64,000 bases of DNA from Devosia subaequoris. Lineage in GTDB: Bacteria; Pseudomonadota; Alphaproteobacteria; Rhizobiales; Devosiaceae. The notes beneath the pieces were generated by a model that made no database searches, was not told the DNA's origin, and saw nothing but the letters and a program-made list of their open reading frames with translations. The translations under genes were made by a program, and so were the position numbers. This document shows positions 8,960 through 17,801 of the stretch, in pieces (positions within the stretch are counted from its first letter, which is position 1; each line of letters begins with the position of its first letter). The stretch is from the NCBI RefSeq assembly GCF_014197055.1, contig NZ_JACIEW010000001.1, positions 682,001 through 746,000 on the forward strand. The letters are read 5' to 3'.

Positions 8960-10501
8960 TTATTCGTTATCGCCGATCGGCAGGCCGACAAAGCGGGCCT
9001 CGCCATCGCGGGCGACCTTGATCAGCACGGTGTTGAGACCCCGATCCTGTACGGCCTGGACGGCAGCATCGAAATCGGCGGGCTCGGCCACGGGCTTGTT
9101 GTCCACTTCAAGAATGACGTCGCCGGTGGCAAAGCCGCGCTGTGCTGCGGCGCTGTCGCCATCAACATTCTGGATCAACAGGCCACCGGAACCGTCACCA
9201 TTGGGCACCAGGGTCATACCCAGAGCCGTGGCGGCTTCCGGCAAGGCCTCGGGTGGGGTCGGCTGCTCAGGGGTTTCGGCCGCTGCGCTCTCATCGAGTT
9301 GCTGGAGCTGAACCGAGATGGTGGTCTCGGCGCCGTCCCGCCAGATCGTCAATTCAACCGAGCTGTCAGGAGCCTTGCTGGCAATGGTGCGGCTGAGATC
9401 GAGCGCATCATCGATCTGTTCACCATCGACCTTGATGATGATGTCGCCCGATTCAACGCCAGCGGCACCAGCCGGACCATCTTCGGTCGGTTCGCGAACG
9501 ATGGCACCACGCGCGTTGTCCAAACCGACGCTATCGGCAATATCGCGGCTGACGTCCTGGATTGAAACACCGAGATAACCACGAGTTACCGTGCCGTCTT
9601 CGATGAGCTGTCCGACGATCTGCTGCACCGTGCGGGCGGGAATCGCAAAGGCAATGCCGACATTGCCGCCGGTGGGTGAATAGATGGCCGTGTTCACGCC
9701 AACCACTTCGCCCTTGGCGTTGAAGGCCGGCCCGCCCGAGTTGCCGGTGTTCACAGCCGCGTCGATCTGCAGGAAGTCGCCATAGTTCGAACCGCCGATG
9801 TCACGGCCGGCACCCGAGATGACACCAACGGTAACCGTGCCACCGAGACCAAAGGGGTTGCCCACGGCCACGACCCAGTCGCCGACGCGGCTTGGTTGCT
9901 CGTCACCTTCAAAGCTCACAAATGGCAGGTCTTCGCCTTCGATCTTGAGGACTGCCAGGTCGGTCCGCTCGTCGGTGCCGACGATTTCGGCGACCTGTTC
10001 GGAACCGTCCTCGAACACGACCGTCACCTTGGTGGCATCTTCGACCACGTGGTTATTGGTGACGACATAGCCATCATCGGAAATGATGAAGCCGGAACCG
10101 GCAGCCATGAAGCGGCGCGGTGCACCCTGGCCGCCGGGCGCACCCTGGCCGTTGGGACCACCGAACTGGTCGAAGAAGTCGCGGAAGGGATGGTCTTCGG
10201 GCAGGTCGGGGAAATTGAATTCGAAATTGAAGTCGCGGCCACCGCGCTGGACGGTACGGCCTGGAGCCTCAGCCTCGACCAGGATCGAAACGACGGCGGG
10301 CTTGACCGCCTCGACAAGATCGGCAAATCCCTGCTGCACCTGTGCCTGCGGCACAACGATCTGCGCGGCATTCTGCATCTGCGCGTTAGCGGCCTGGCCA
10401 GTGAAGACAAAAGCGGTGGAAACGCCGCCGACGCCGACCAGGAGGGCCAGTGCCGATGCGCCCAGCCAATGGCGGGTACGCGAAAGAATAGTCGAACGCA
10501 T
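8960..10501 (-). CDS. degP: Periplasmic Do-family serine protease/chaperone
   Basis: DegP/HtrA-type protease of 513 residues that degrades or refolds damaged envelope proteins. An N-terminal signal segment (about 12-40, ending GQAANA) sends it to the periplasm. The catalytic triad reads His151 (TNNHVV), Asp181 (RTDLAV) and Ser255 (GNSGGP). A Gly/Pro-rich loop (about 87-130) replaces the LA loop, and two PDZ domains follow (about 290-380 and 410-505). A good Shine-Dalgarno AAGGAG lies 10 bases before the ATG. The upstream 118-base gap to ccmH probably holds a promoter. The ccm genes followed by degP match the cycHJKL-degP order described in rhizobia. Confidence 0.95.
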   Translation of the reverse strand: MRSTILSRTRHWLGASALALLVGVGGVSTAFVFTGQAANAQMQNAAQIVVPQAQVQQGFADLVEAVKPAVVSILVEAEAPGRTVQRGGRDFNFEFNFPDLPEDHPFRDFFDQFGGPNGQGAPGGQGAPRRFMAAGSGFIISDDGYVVTNNHVVEDATKVTVVFEDGSEQVAEIVGTDERTDLAVLKIEGEDLPFVSFEGDEQPSRVGDWVVAVGNPFGLGGTVTVGVISGAGRDIGGSNYGDFLQIDAAVNTGNSGGPAFNAKGEVVGVNTAIYSPTGGNVGIAFAIPARTVQQIVGQLIEDGTVTRGYLGVSIQDVSRDIADSVGLDNARGAIVREPTEDGPAGAAGVESGDIIIKVDGEQIDDALDLSRTIASKAPDSSVELTIWRDGAETTISVQLQQLDESAAAETPEQPTPPEALPEAATALGMTLVPNGDGSGGLLIQNVDGDSAAAQRGFATGDVILEVDNKPVAEPADFDAAVQAVQDRGLNTVLIKVARDGEARFVGLPIGDNE

Positions 10502-10619
10502 GGGAACGTATCTCCTTCGTTAAGCTCTCAACAGCTTGTGGTGATACATATGCAACGACGCGCCTTTCTATGAAGTTGCGCCAAGATTAAGCTTTGGCAA
10601 TGTAGCAGGCGGGATTGTG

Positions 10620-11087
10620 TCAGGACCCGGCCTTGTCGCCGCCATGTTTCAGGGCATCGAGCGCCGCAGTTTCTTCGGCAGTCAGCCCATCGGCGGGTAA
10701 TGCACCGTGCCGCTTGCGCGCGATGATCAAGGCACCCAGACCAATCAGCAGCAGCAAAGGAGCCGCTACCCATAGCAGTAGTGTATGGGGCCCTAGGCGC
10801 GGATTGAGCAGAACATATTCGCCATAGCGGTCAACGACATACTGCTCGACCTCCGTATTGGTGTCGCCGGCAACCAGGCGTTCGCGCACCAGTATGCGCA
10901 GGTCGCGCGCCAGGTCGGCATCACTGTCGTCGATGGACTGGTTTTGGCAAACGAGGCACCGCAATCCGGCGGAAATGTCACGCGCCCGCTGCTCAAGGGC
11001 CGGGTCAGGCAAAATCTCATCCGGCCCCAGCGCCAAGGAGGATGGCGTCAGACACAGCATCAGACACAACAGCGTGACACGCAGCAT
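10620..11087 (-). CDS. ccmH: Cytochrome c-type biogenesis protein CcmH (CycL)
   Basis: Thiol oxidoreductase of the cytochrome c maturation (System I) haem-ligation complex, acting on apocytochrome CXXCH motifs in the periplasm. It has 155 residues: a signal segment (1-20), the signature LRCLVCQNQS with redox cysteines Cys44 and Cys47, and one C-terminal transmembrane helix (about 104-126). It corresponds to the short alphaproteobacterial CcmH, not the long E. coli form, because the TPR part is encoded separately by ccmI. Its ATG overlaps the ccmF stop by one base (TAATG), showing coupling. Confidence 0.95.
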   Translation of the reverse strand: MLRVTLLCLMLCLTPSSLALGPDEILPDPALEQRARDISAGLRCLVCQNQSIDDSDADLARDLRILVRERLVAGDTNTEVEQYVVDRYGEYVLLNPRLGPHTLLLWVAAPLLLLIGLGALIIARKRHGALPADGLTAEETAALDALKHGGDKAGS

Positions 11088-13060
11088 TAGAGGGACGCCT
11101 CCGGCTTCGCCTTGCGCGCCGTTTGCGGCACGCCAAAGCGGACGCGACGGTCGCTCAGTGACAGGATGCCGGCACCGGACATGATCAGCGCTCCTATCCA
11201 GATCAGCAGAATATAGGGTTTGTGCCAGACCCGAATGACGTGGGTATCATCCAGGGGCTCACCCAGTTGCAGGTAAAGCTGGGACAGGCCGTAAGTCTGA
11301 ATTGCTGCTTCAGTGGTGGGCGTGCCACTGGCCACATAGGTCCGGCGTTCCGGCATCAGATCTTCTGTGCCGCCATTCGGGCCGGTCACGGTGAACGCGC
11401 CAGTATCGGCGAGATAGTTGGGCCCCTCGACTTGCTCGAAGCTGTCAAAAGCAATCACATAGCCTGACAGTTCGGCGGTTTCGCCGGGGTTGAGCGTGGT
11501 GACCAGTTCAGTCTCCCAGGCTGAGACTGAAACGATCCCCAGCACCGTCAAACCAAGTCCCATATGGCCAATTGCCGTCGACCAGATGCTGCGCGGCAAT
11601 CCTGCCAGGCGCCTCATGCTTTCAGCCAGGGGAATCCGCCCAAGCCGACTACGCTCGATCAGTTCGGCAATGGCGCCAAAGGTCACCCAGAAACCAAGCA
11701 GCAGCCCGATCGGTACCAGCGAAATCGAATTGCCGGCCAGGGCCGAAATGAGAATGGCCAGGAAAACCGCCAGGGCCGCAAAGCCCATCAGGCGCTGCCC
11801 GGCGGCGACCAGGTCAGCCCGTTTCCATGCCAGAAGCGGGCCGAAGGGCAGCACCAGCAGGAGCGGCGCCATCAGTGCACCGAAGGTGAAGTTGAAAAAT
11901 GGTGCACCCACCGAAATGGTGGTTCCAGTCAGCGCGTCGAGCAGCAATGGATAGAGCGTACCGACCAGCACGGCGCCAACTGCCGTCGCCAGGAACAGAT
12001 TGTTGAGAATGAGCGCGCCTTCACGGCTGATCGGCGCGAACAGTCCGCCCTGGCGCAACGCCGGCGACCGTATCGCAAAGAGCATGAAAGCCCCGCCGAT
12101 TAGCACGGCCAACATGGCAAGGATGACCAGTCCGCGAGTTGGATCGCTGGCAAAGGTGTGCACCGACGTCAAAATGCCTGAGCGCACCAGGAAAGTGCCC
12201 AGCAGCGACAGCGAGAAGGTGATGATGGCCAGGAAGATCGTCCAGATCTTGAGCGCATTGCGCTTTTCCATGACCAGAGCCGAGTGCAACAGCGCCGTGC
12301 CGGCCAGCCAGGGCATGAAGCTGGCATTCTCCACCGGGTCCCAGAACCACCAGCCGCCCCAGCCGAGTTCGTAATAGGCCCAGTACGAGCCCATGGCGAT
12401 GCCCAGGGTCAGGAATGTCCAGCTCAACATGGTCCAGGGGCGCACCCAACGCGCCCAGGCCTGATCGATGCGACCCGAAATCAAGGCTGCAACTGCAAAG
12501 GAAAAGCAGATCGAGAAGCCAACATAGCCCGCATAGAGCAGCGGAGGATGAATGGCCAGGCCCACATCCTGCAGCACGGGATTGAGGTCGCCCCCCTCCA
12601 GCGGCGCAGGCGAGAGCCGGGCGAAGGGATTGGAGGTAAACAGAGTGAAGCCGGCGAAGGCAGCGGTGAGCAGGCTCTGCGTACCCAGAACCAGATTGGT
12701 CAGATCGGAGGGGAGGCTGCGGCTGAACGCGGCCGCCAATGCGCCGAACAGCACCAGGATCAATACCCAAAGCAGCATGGAGCCTTCGTGATTGCCCCAA
12801 ACGCCGGATATCTTGAAGATCAGGGGCTTGAGCGAATGCGAATGATTGGCCGCCAATGCAAGGCTGAAATCGGACACCACAAAGGCTTGCACCACGGCCA
12901 GGAAGGCTACCGCGACCAGCACGAATTGCAGGATGGCGGCCTGGCTGAGTACCGCCGCCAGCCGTTCCCCGCGCCGCCAGAGCAGAAGCCCGCCCAGAGC
13001 CGAAACGACGGCTATGGCGAAGGCAAGTACGAGCGCAAAATGTCCAAGCTCGATGCTCAC
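11087..13060 (-). CDS. ccmF: Haem lyase subunit CcmF (CycK)
   Basis: Polytopic inner-membrane core of the CcmF/H/I complex that attaches haem to apocytochrome c. It shows many hydrophobic segments and the haem-handling WWD domain (WGGWWFWDPVENAS, around residue 230-245). The longest reading frame starts at 13084, but a GTG at 13060 overlaps the ccmE stop as GTGA and gives VSIELGHFAL as the N-terminus, typical for CcmF; I take this as the start (657 residues). It sits between ccmE and ccmH in one operon. The ABC-type genes ccmABCD and ccmG are not in this window. Confidence 0.95.
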   Translation of the reverse strand: MSIELGHFALVLAFAIAVVSALGGLLLWRRGERLAAVLSQAAILQFVLVAVAFLAVVQAFVVSDFSLALAANHSHSLKPLIFKISGVWGNHEGSMLLWVLILVLFGALAAAFSRSLPSDLTNLVLGTQSLLTAAFAGFTLFTSNPFARLSPAPLEGGDLNPVLQDVGLAIHPPLLYAGYVGFSICFSFAVAALISGRIDQAWARWVRPWTMLSWTFLTLGIAMGSYWAYYELGWGGWWFWDPVENASFMPWLAGTALLHSALVMEKRNALKIWTIFLAIITFSLSLLGTFLVRSGILTSVHTFASDPTRGLVILAMLAVLIGGAFMLFAIRSPALRQGGLFAPISREGALILNNLFLATAVGAVLVGTLYPLLLDALTGTTISVGAPFFNFTFGALMAPLLLVLPFGPLLAWKRADLVAAGQRLMGFAALAVFLAILISALAGNSISLVPIGLLLGFWVTFGAIAELIERSRLGRIPLAESMRRLAGLPRSIWSTAIGHMGLGLTVLGIVSVSAWETELVTTLNPGETAELSGYVIAFDSFEQVEGPNYLADTGAFTVTGPNGGTEDLMPERRTYVASGTPTTEAAIQTYGLSQLYLQLGEPLDDTHVIRVWHKPYILLIWIGALIMSGAGILSLSDRRVRFGVPQTARKAKPEASL

Positions 13061-13530
13061 GGGACGGTGTCCTCCGGCCGCCATTCACCTTGCGCCTTAA
13101 GCGCCTCGACCACTTCCTTTGGAATATAGTTCTCGTCATGCTTGGCCAGCACATTGCTCGCCCGAAAACGTCCATCGGGGCCAAGGCTGCCTTCGGCGAC
13201 CACCCCCTGCCCCTCGCGGAACAAGTCGGGCAGGATACCAACGTATTGCGCCACAATGTCATGTCCGCCATCGGTGATGGTGAACACATTGTCCTGGCCG
13301 TTGCGGGTCCAACTGCCGTCCTTGACCAGACCGCCGAGACGGATGGCCTGTCCTGGCGCAACATCGCGCGAAACCACATCGCTCGGCGCGTAGAAGAACA
13401 CAATCTGGTCGCGCAACGCAGTGAGCACCAGCGCCGTTGCGATCGCCAGCACAACGGCCAATCCGGCTATGACGGCCAGGCGCTTCTGCTTGCGGGTCAT
13501 GCCGCGACGGGAATTTGCCGGCATGGTCAT
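13057..13530 (-). CDS. ccmE: Haem chaperone CcmE (CycJ)
   Basis: Periplasmic membrane-anchored chaperone that carries haem covalently from CcmC to CcmF. It has 157 residues: a basic N-terminus, one transmembrane helix (about 17-39), then the OB-fold domain. The haem-binding residue is His131 in LAKHDENY, with Tyr135 next to it, as in the family. The start ATG overlaps the ccmI stop (ATGA), and a GGAG lies 7 bases upstream. Confidence 0.96.
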   Translation of the reverse strand: MTMPANSRRGMTRKQKRLAVIAGLAVVLAIATALVLTALRDQIVFFYAPSDVVSRDVAPGQAIRLGGLVKDGSWTRNGQDNVFTITDGGHDIVAQYVGILPDLFREGQGVVAEGSLGPDGRFRASNVLAKHDENYIPKEVVEALKAQGEWRPEDTVP

Positions 13531-14606
13531 CGATCATCTCCGTTCAGCGTCAGGCCACCATCGAGGGCAAGCGTATCGAGTTCGCCACGGTCAAACGCGG
13601 CGGGATAGGCGTCAACCGCGCTATCGTATGCGCGCTGCGCACTCTCGCGATCATTCAGCACCAGGTAGGATCGGACAAGCTGGGCCCATTCTTCGACAGT
13701 ACCACCCTCAGCGTACAGCCGCTCGGCCAGGCCACCAACCATGCCCTCGATCATTTCCAACTGTTCCGCAGCCGTGGTGTCGACACCATCATTTTGCGCA
13801 ACCGCCAGTCCTTGCCGCGCAGCAGGCAGCCAGACTTCAGTGCCCTGTGCCAGGTCGATTGCCTGCTGCCAATAGACCTGAGCCTCGTCATAACGGGCCA
13901 GACGCATGGATTCGGAGGCAAGATAGAGACGCGAGCGCACATGTGCGGGGTCCGCTGCAGCTGCCAGCTCAAGCTGGTCCATCGCTTCATCGGACCCGGC
14001 CCCATTGGCATCGAGCAACAGCGCCTCGGCAAGATCGGTGCGCAGGTCGGCACTCGGGCCAGCCAATGCAATCACCCGGCGATAGGCCTCTGCTGCGTCG
14101 GCAAAGCGGCGCATTTCAACATAGGCCGGCGCGATGACCTGCCAGCCGCGCAGGTCCTGGGGCGCTCTGGCCAATTGCGCTTCGATGCGCGCCACTGCCT
14201 CATCAAGATCAAGAGATTGCGCAAGCAGTTCCGGGCGTTCAGTCAGAGGTTGGGTGGGCAGGTCGGGTCGCCCCAAAAACGCATACAGACCAAGGCTCAG
14301 CGCGGCGGTAATGGCAAGCCCGAACAGGAGGGGCGCGCGACCGAGCGACTTGGTCGCCGCCACTTCAGGCGACGCCTTGCTGCGCAGAATTTCGCGGGCC
14401 AGTTCGCCCTTTGCAGCCACTGCCTGGCTGGCATCGAGCCTACCATTGCGCTCATCGGCTTCAATGGCGTCGAGCGCCAAGCGAAAATGTCTGTTCTGAT
14501 CAGCCATTTCGCTGGTCGTCGCGTTGACCGTGCGTCCCGCCGCCGCATAGAACAGGGCAGCGCAGGCAATGGCGGTAATGGCAATGGCAATCGACCAGAA
14601 TATCAT
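13527..14606 (-). CDS. ccmI: Cytochrome c maturation protein CcmI (CycH)
   Basis: Apocytochrome c chaperone that presents the substrate to the haem-ligation complex. The reading frame is open much further upstream (to 15107), but that part lacks CcmI character and runs antisense to the next gene. The ATG at 14606 gives MIFWSIAIAI, an N-terminal transmembrane helix as expected. The 359-residue protein has a second membrane segment near 96-112, where SLGLYAF and neighbouring hydrophobics lie, then TPR-like helices through the C-terminal half. First gene of ccmI-E-F-H; the stop overlaps the ccmE ATG. Confidence 0.9.
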   Translation of the reverse strand: MIFWSIAIAITAIACAALFYAAAGRTVNATTSEMADQNRHFRLALDAIEADERNGRLDASQAVAAKGELAREILRSKASPEVAATKSLGRAPLLFGLAITAALSLGLYAFLGRPDLPTQPLTERPELLAQSLDLDEAVARIEAQLARAPQDLRGWQVIAPAYVEMRRFADAAEAYRRVIALAGPSADLRTDLAEALLLDANGAGSDEAMDQLELAAAADPAHVRSRLYLASESMRLARYDEAQVYWQQAIDLAQGTEVWLPAARQGLAVAQNDGVDTTAAEQLEMIEGMVGGLAERLYAEGGTVEEWAQLVRSYLVLNDRESAQRAYDSAVDAYPAAFDRGELDTLALDGGLTLNGDDR

Positions 14607-14744
14607 GGGCCCCAAACGCTTGTCTGCCAGACGCGGCAAGGCATGGCCCTCTATAAGCCGAATGCGGCAAAAAACCATCAAAACAGCGCGTGAAAGCAAG
14701 GACGCATTGCCACAGGGGCCGGCGGTCGCAGGCTTATTTGCCGC
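14607..14744. promoter_or_regulatory. Divergent intergenic region between ccmI and the oxidoreductase operon
   Basis: The 138 bases separate two operons that point away from each other, so promoters for both must lie here or inside the 5' ends. I could not identify convincing -35/-10 pairs or an operator, and the assignment rests only on gene orientation. Confidence 0.35.
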
Positions 14745-15821
14745 ATGAACGAGGCCGAATTCGACTTTGCGATCTTTGGCTCTACCCCCATGGCGCAGCT
14801 TTTGGCGGGGCTGCTGGGCCGTGAGCATGGCCGGAAGGTCTTGTTGGTCGGGCAGAATCGAGCAGGTTATCGCCTGCCTCGCGGCCTGGACATTTCCGTT
14901 GCACCCATCACACGACCTCAAAGCTGGACCAGGCTGATTGGCACGGCCCCGGAGACGGCGCGCCTCGTCGTCCGAATTGCAGGCCGGAATGCCTTGTCGC
15001 GTGTCGACCCTGTGTTCTTTGCCGAAGCCCCGCGCGCCGTTGAAGCTCTCTCCCACATGCGTCACATGGCCGGCGGATTTGGCATTGCAGCCGAACCGGT
15101 TGGGCAATCCATGCTGGGTGGCAATCGGTTGGGCATGGTCCTTCGCGACACGTTGCGGCTAAATCGCGCCCACCTGGAAGCGGGGTTGGAGCGCTGGTTG
15201 AAGGACTGCACCGTGGAGCGACCGGTCCCCCGCTCGGTAGCGATCGAGAATGACGGTGCGGCAAAGATTGAAACCGATACGGGGATCCACTGGGCCCGAC
15301 AGGCCGTCCTGGCCGACGACGAGGCGATTGTGGCATGGCTTCCGCTGCGCCAGTGGCCAACGCTGTTCCAGCGTGTGCGTCATACAAGCATCCTGACCAC
15401 GCCGACACGGCCGCTGGCTGCCCCCATCATGCTCGAACTGGACAAAGGCCTTTTCCTCACGCAGCAAACCGAAGGCGGTGTTGCGGCGTTCGGTCCAGGC
15501 GAGAGGGCCGCATTTTCCGAGCACGTGCTAAACCTTCTGGGCCAGAACCGAAAAGTGGAACAGGCCGGGCAGACCAACTACGTCGCGCTTGGCACTAGAG
15601 ATGGTGCGCCGGCCTTTGGTCGCGCTGCTGGTCAGGGCGCGGACGTCGTCGCGAATATCGGGTGCTATGGAGCCTTCATTGCGCCGGCCCTCGCCCGCTG
15701 GCTGGCTGGTGAGCCATCTGCGGAGGAGGCCCGCTGGTTTGAGCAACATTTGGTCAATCGAACCAGCCGTCAGACGCGCGTCGACGAATTCCAGTGGCCG
15801 CTGGAAGGACACGTTGCATGA
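14745..15821 (+). CDS. Putative FAD/NAD(P)-binding oxidoreductase-like protein
   Basis: Protein of 358 residues with an N-terminal beta-alpha-beta start (DFAIFGSTPMAQLLAGLL followed by a basic KVLLV strand) that resembles a Rossmann dinucleotide-binding fold, although the usual GxGxxG is altered to GSTPMA. No signal peptide. Its stop overlaps the start of the next gene by 4 bases (ATGA), and that gene is a sarcosine oxidase alpha-like flavoprotein, so the two probably form one enzyme. It could be the counterpart of the beta subunit in heteromeric amine oxidoreductases, but I do not recognise a specific family and would not name the substrate. Confidence 0.55.
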   Translation: MNEAEFDFAIFGSTPMAQLLAGLLGREHGRKVLLVGQNRAGYRLPRGLDISVAPITRPQSWTRLIGTAPETARLVVRIAGRNALSRVDPVFFAEAPRAVEALSHMRHMAGGFGIAAEPVGQSMLGGNRLGMVLRDTLRLNRAHLEAGLERWLKDCTVERPVPRSVAIENDGAAKIETDTGIHWARQAVLADDEAIVAWLPLRQWPTLFQRVRHTSILTTPTRPLAAPIMLELDKGLFLTQQTEGGVAAFGPGERAAFSEHVLNLLGQNRKVEQAGQTNYVALGTRDGAPAFGRAAGQGADVVANIGCYGAFIAPALARWLAGEPSAEEARWFEQHLVNRTSRQTRVDEFQWPLEGHVA

Positions 15822-17797
15822 GGCCGCAGATCAATCGACTACCGGAGAATGCGCCCAAGGGTTTTGCCGGCACTGCAATTGACCGCACCAGGCCGTTGCG
15901 GTTCCGGCTCGATGGGCGGATCGTCTCGGGATATGCTGGCGATACGGTGCTGAGCGCCGCGTTGGCTGCGGGCATCGATACTGTTGGCCAGCATCAGAAT
16001 AGTCCCATTGGCCTCACATCGTGGGCCCACCCAGCTATCAGCCATGCCAGCCTCGCCAGTGACCCGCAGTTCGCGCTCCCCATGGCCAGAACCCCGGCCC
16101 AGGACGGCGCCGAGTTCGTGACGCTTGGGGCCGAACGTTCGCGCGGCATGACGCGCCTGTTTCAACCTGGTCGCACGCTTGGGCTGAAGCTCGATGCGGC
16201 TCGTCCGCTGACCCGGCCATGGCGGACAATTCCAGGCGCGGCCGACACCTCAACTGATTTGCTGGTTATCGGCGGCGGTGTCGCTGGCCTGTCGGCAGCA
16301 CTCGCCGGGGCGCGTGTCGGACTAACCGTCACTCTTGTCGAGGCAAGGGGGTTTCTCGGTGGGCATTCTGGACTTTTTGGCACCCAGGAAGGTGAGGACG
16401 CTCCCGAGGAGAGCATGGCGCGCCTGAGCGCTGAGGTCGAAGCAGCCGAAGCGATCACCGTCCTGGCCGCGACACAGGTGTTTTCCATTAGACCGGGCCT
16501 TGCACGGGCGCACCGGATCGAAACCTCACCAGGCACCAGCCGCGGCCGCGTCATCGATATTGCCGCTGAGCGCATCGTTATCGCCGCGGGCGCTCTCGAA
16601 CGCCTGCCAATATTTGCGGGCAACCGGCTACCCGGCATCGCCGGATGCCTGGATGCCTATGAAATGGCGACACGGTTTGGCGTATGGCCGGGCCAGCGCG
16701 CCATCGTGGCAACCGGCAGCAATCCGGCCTACCGATTGGCCATGCTTGCCAGCGATGCAGGGATCGAAATTGGCCGCATTCTGGACGCGCGCCCAGAATC
16801 CACATCGCGCTTTATCGCCTTTTCCCGCGCCTACGGGATTGTGCAATCGCCCGGCACCGTGGTGGCTTCAGCGGGCACTGCCCGTTCTGGTGGCTTGCTG
16901 TCTGTCCACACGGAAAGCCGGCACGGGCACACCCTGGTCACCGACCGCCTGCTGGTCTGCGGCGGTTGGCAGCCCGACCTCACATTGTGGCATATTGCTG
17001 GCGGCTCCAGCGCCTGGAATGCAGACCGCTGCCGGCTCGAGGCGCAGGGACGTCTGGACTCGATTGCCTTGGCCGGCAGCGCGGCAGGCTATTTCACGCG
17101 GCGCGGCTGCATCCAGAGTGGCGCCGACGCCATCGACCAACTGCTTGGTCGGGCGCGTCGAGCCGTGGATGATCCAATCGTTGATCCGGTGCATGAAACA
17201 CCGGATGGCCCGCTCGCGATCGCCTCTCCGGTTTCCGAGGGTGCGCCAACCTATCTCGATGCCGGCATTGGACTGTTGCAGCGTCCGGCAGAGGCGGCAC
17301 GCAAACGCAGGTTCGCCTTCTGGCGACCAGCGCGAGGCGGGCTGACTCTCCTCTCAGAAGCACCCCAGCCGCTTGCGGTCAACGAGGTTGCGGCCGGCGT
17401 AAATCTCGGGCTTATTCCGGCGGAAGCTGCGGGCATCGTCGCGCAGGAACGGGTCGCTTCTGTGCCTCTGTCCGTCCAGCAGGAGTTGCCCGATCCCGGC
17501 AATTGGGTCCCCATCAAACCGACCGAAATTCCCGCTTACCTCATTGGACGCTATGGTCCAGAGGCCAGGATCGTTCGCATCGTTCCCAATGAGGCGCGCA
17601 TATTGGAACCGGGAGCGCTGATCTTCCCCAATTCCGACGCCCGGCATCCAGACGAGGCAATTGGCGTGGTCTTGCGCCACGATCCGGCCGGAGCCGTCGG
17701 GCTGGTGGCAGCCAGAGCCGCAACAACTGACAATCCAGTAACGGTTCGGGAAAAAGGGCAGATCGTGCGCGCGCAAATCGCGGAGCAGGACACCTGA
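15818..17797 (+). CDS. Sarcosine oxidase alpha-like FAD oxidoreductase without folate domain
   Basis: Flavoprotein of 659 residues. Residues about 25-95 match the ferredoxin-like (2Fe-2S_4 fold) N-domain of sarcosine oxidase alpha subunits, including GYAGDTVLSAALAAG, but contain no cysteines and so cannot hold a cluster. The NAD/FAD-binding module follows, with DLLVIGGGVAGLSAALAG near 145-165 and a second dinucleotide motif (IVATGSNPAYRLAM) near 298. Canonical alpha subunits run to about 1000 residues and carry a folate-binding GcvT-like domain; here only a short tail resembling the last barrel of that domain is present. The start is the ATG overlapping the upstream stop. The substrate is unknown; amine or amino-acid oxidation is inferred. 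Confidence 0.65.
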   Translation: MRPQINRLPENAPKGFAGTAIDRTRPLRFRLDGRIVSGYAGDTVLSAALAAGIDTVGQHQNSPIGLTSWAHPAISHASLASDPQFALPMARTPAQDGAEFVTLGAERSRGMTRLFQPGRTLGLKLDAARPLTRPWRTIPGAADTSTDLLVIGGGVAGLSAALAGARVGLTVTLVEARGFLGGHSGLFGTQEGEDAPEESMARLSAEVEAAEAITVLAATQVFSIRPGLARAHRIETSPGTSRGRVIDIAAERIVIAAGALERLPIFAGNRLPGIAGCLDAYEMATRFGVWPGQRAIVATGSNPAYRLAMLASDAGIEIGRILDARPESTSRFIAFSRAYGIVQSPGTVVASAGTARSGGLLSVHTESRHGHTLVTDRLLVCGGWQPDLTLWHIAGGSSAWNADRCRLEAQGRLDSIALAGSAAGYFTRRGCIQSGADAIDQLLGRARRAVDDPIVDPVHETPDGPLAIASPVSEGAPTYLDAGIGLLQRPAEAARKRRFAFWRPARGGLTLLSEAPQPLAVNEVAAGVNLGLIPAEAAGIVAQERVASVPLSVQQELPDPGNWVPIKPTEIPAYLIGRYGPEARIVRIVPNEARILEPGALIFPNSDARHPDEAIGVVLRHDPAGAVGLVAARAATTDNPVTVREKGQIVRAQIAEQDT

Positions 17798-17801
17798 TCG
17801 A

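Noticed and set aside
12021-13454. Alternative minus frame of 477 codons across ccmF and ccmE
   Set aside because: Competes with two clear ccm genes in another frame; translation is Arg/Ser-rich without domains.
14607-15107. N-terminal extension of ccmI
   Set aside because: Antisense to the oxidoreductase gene, and CcmI normally starts with the membrane helix found at 14606.
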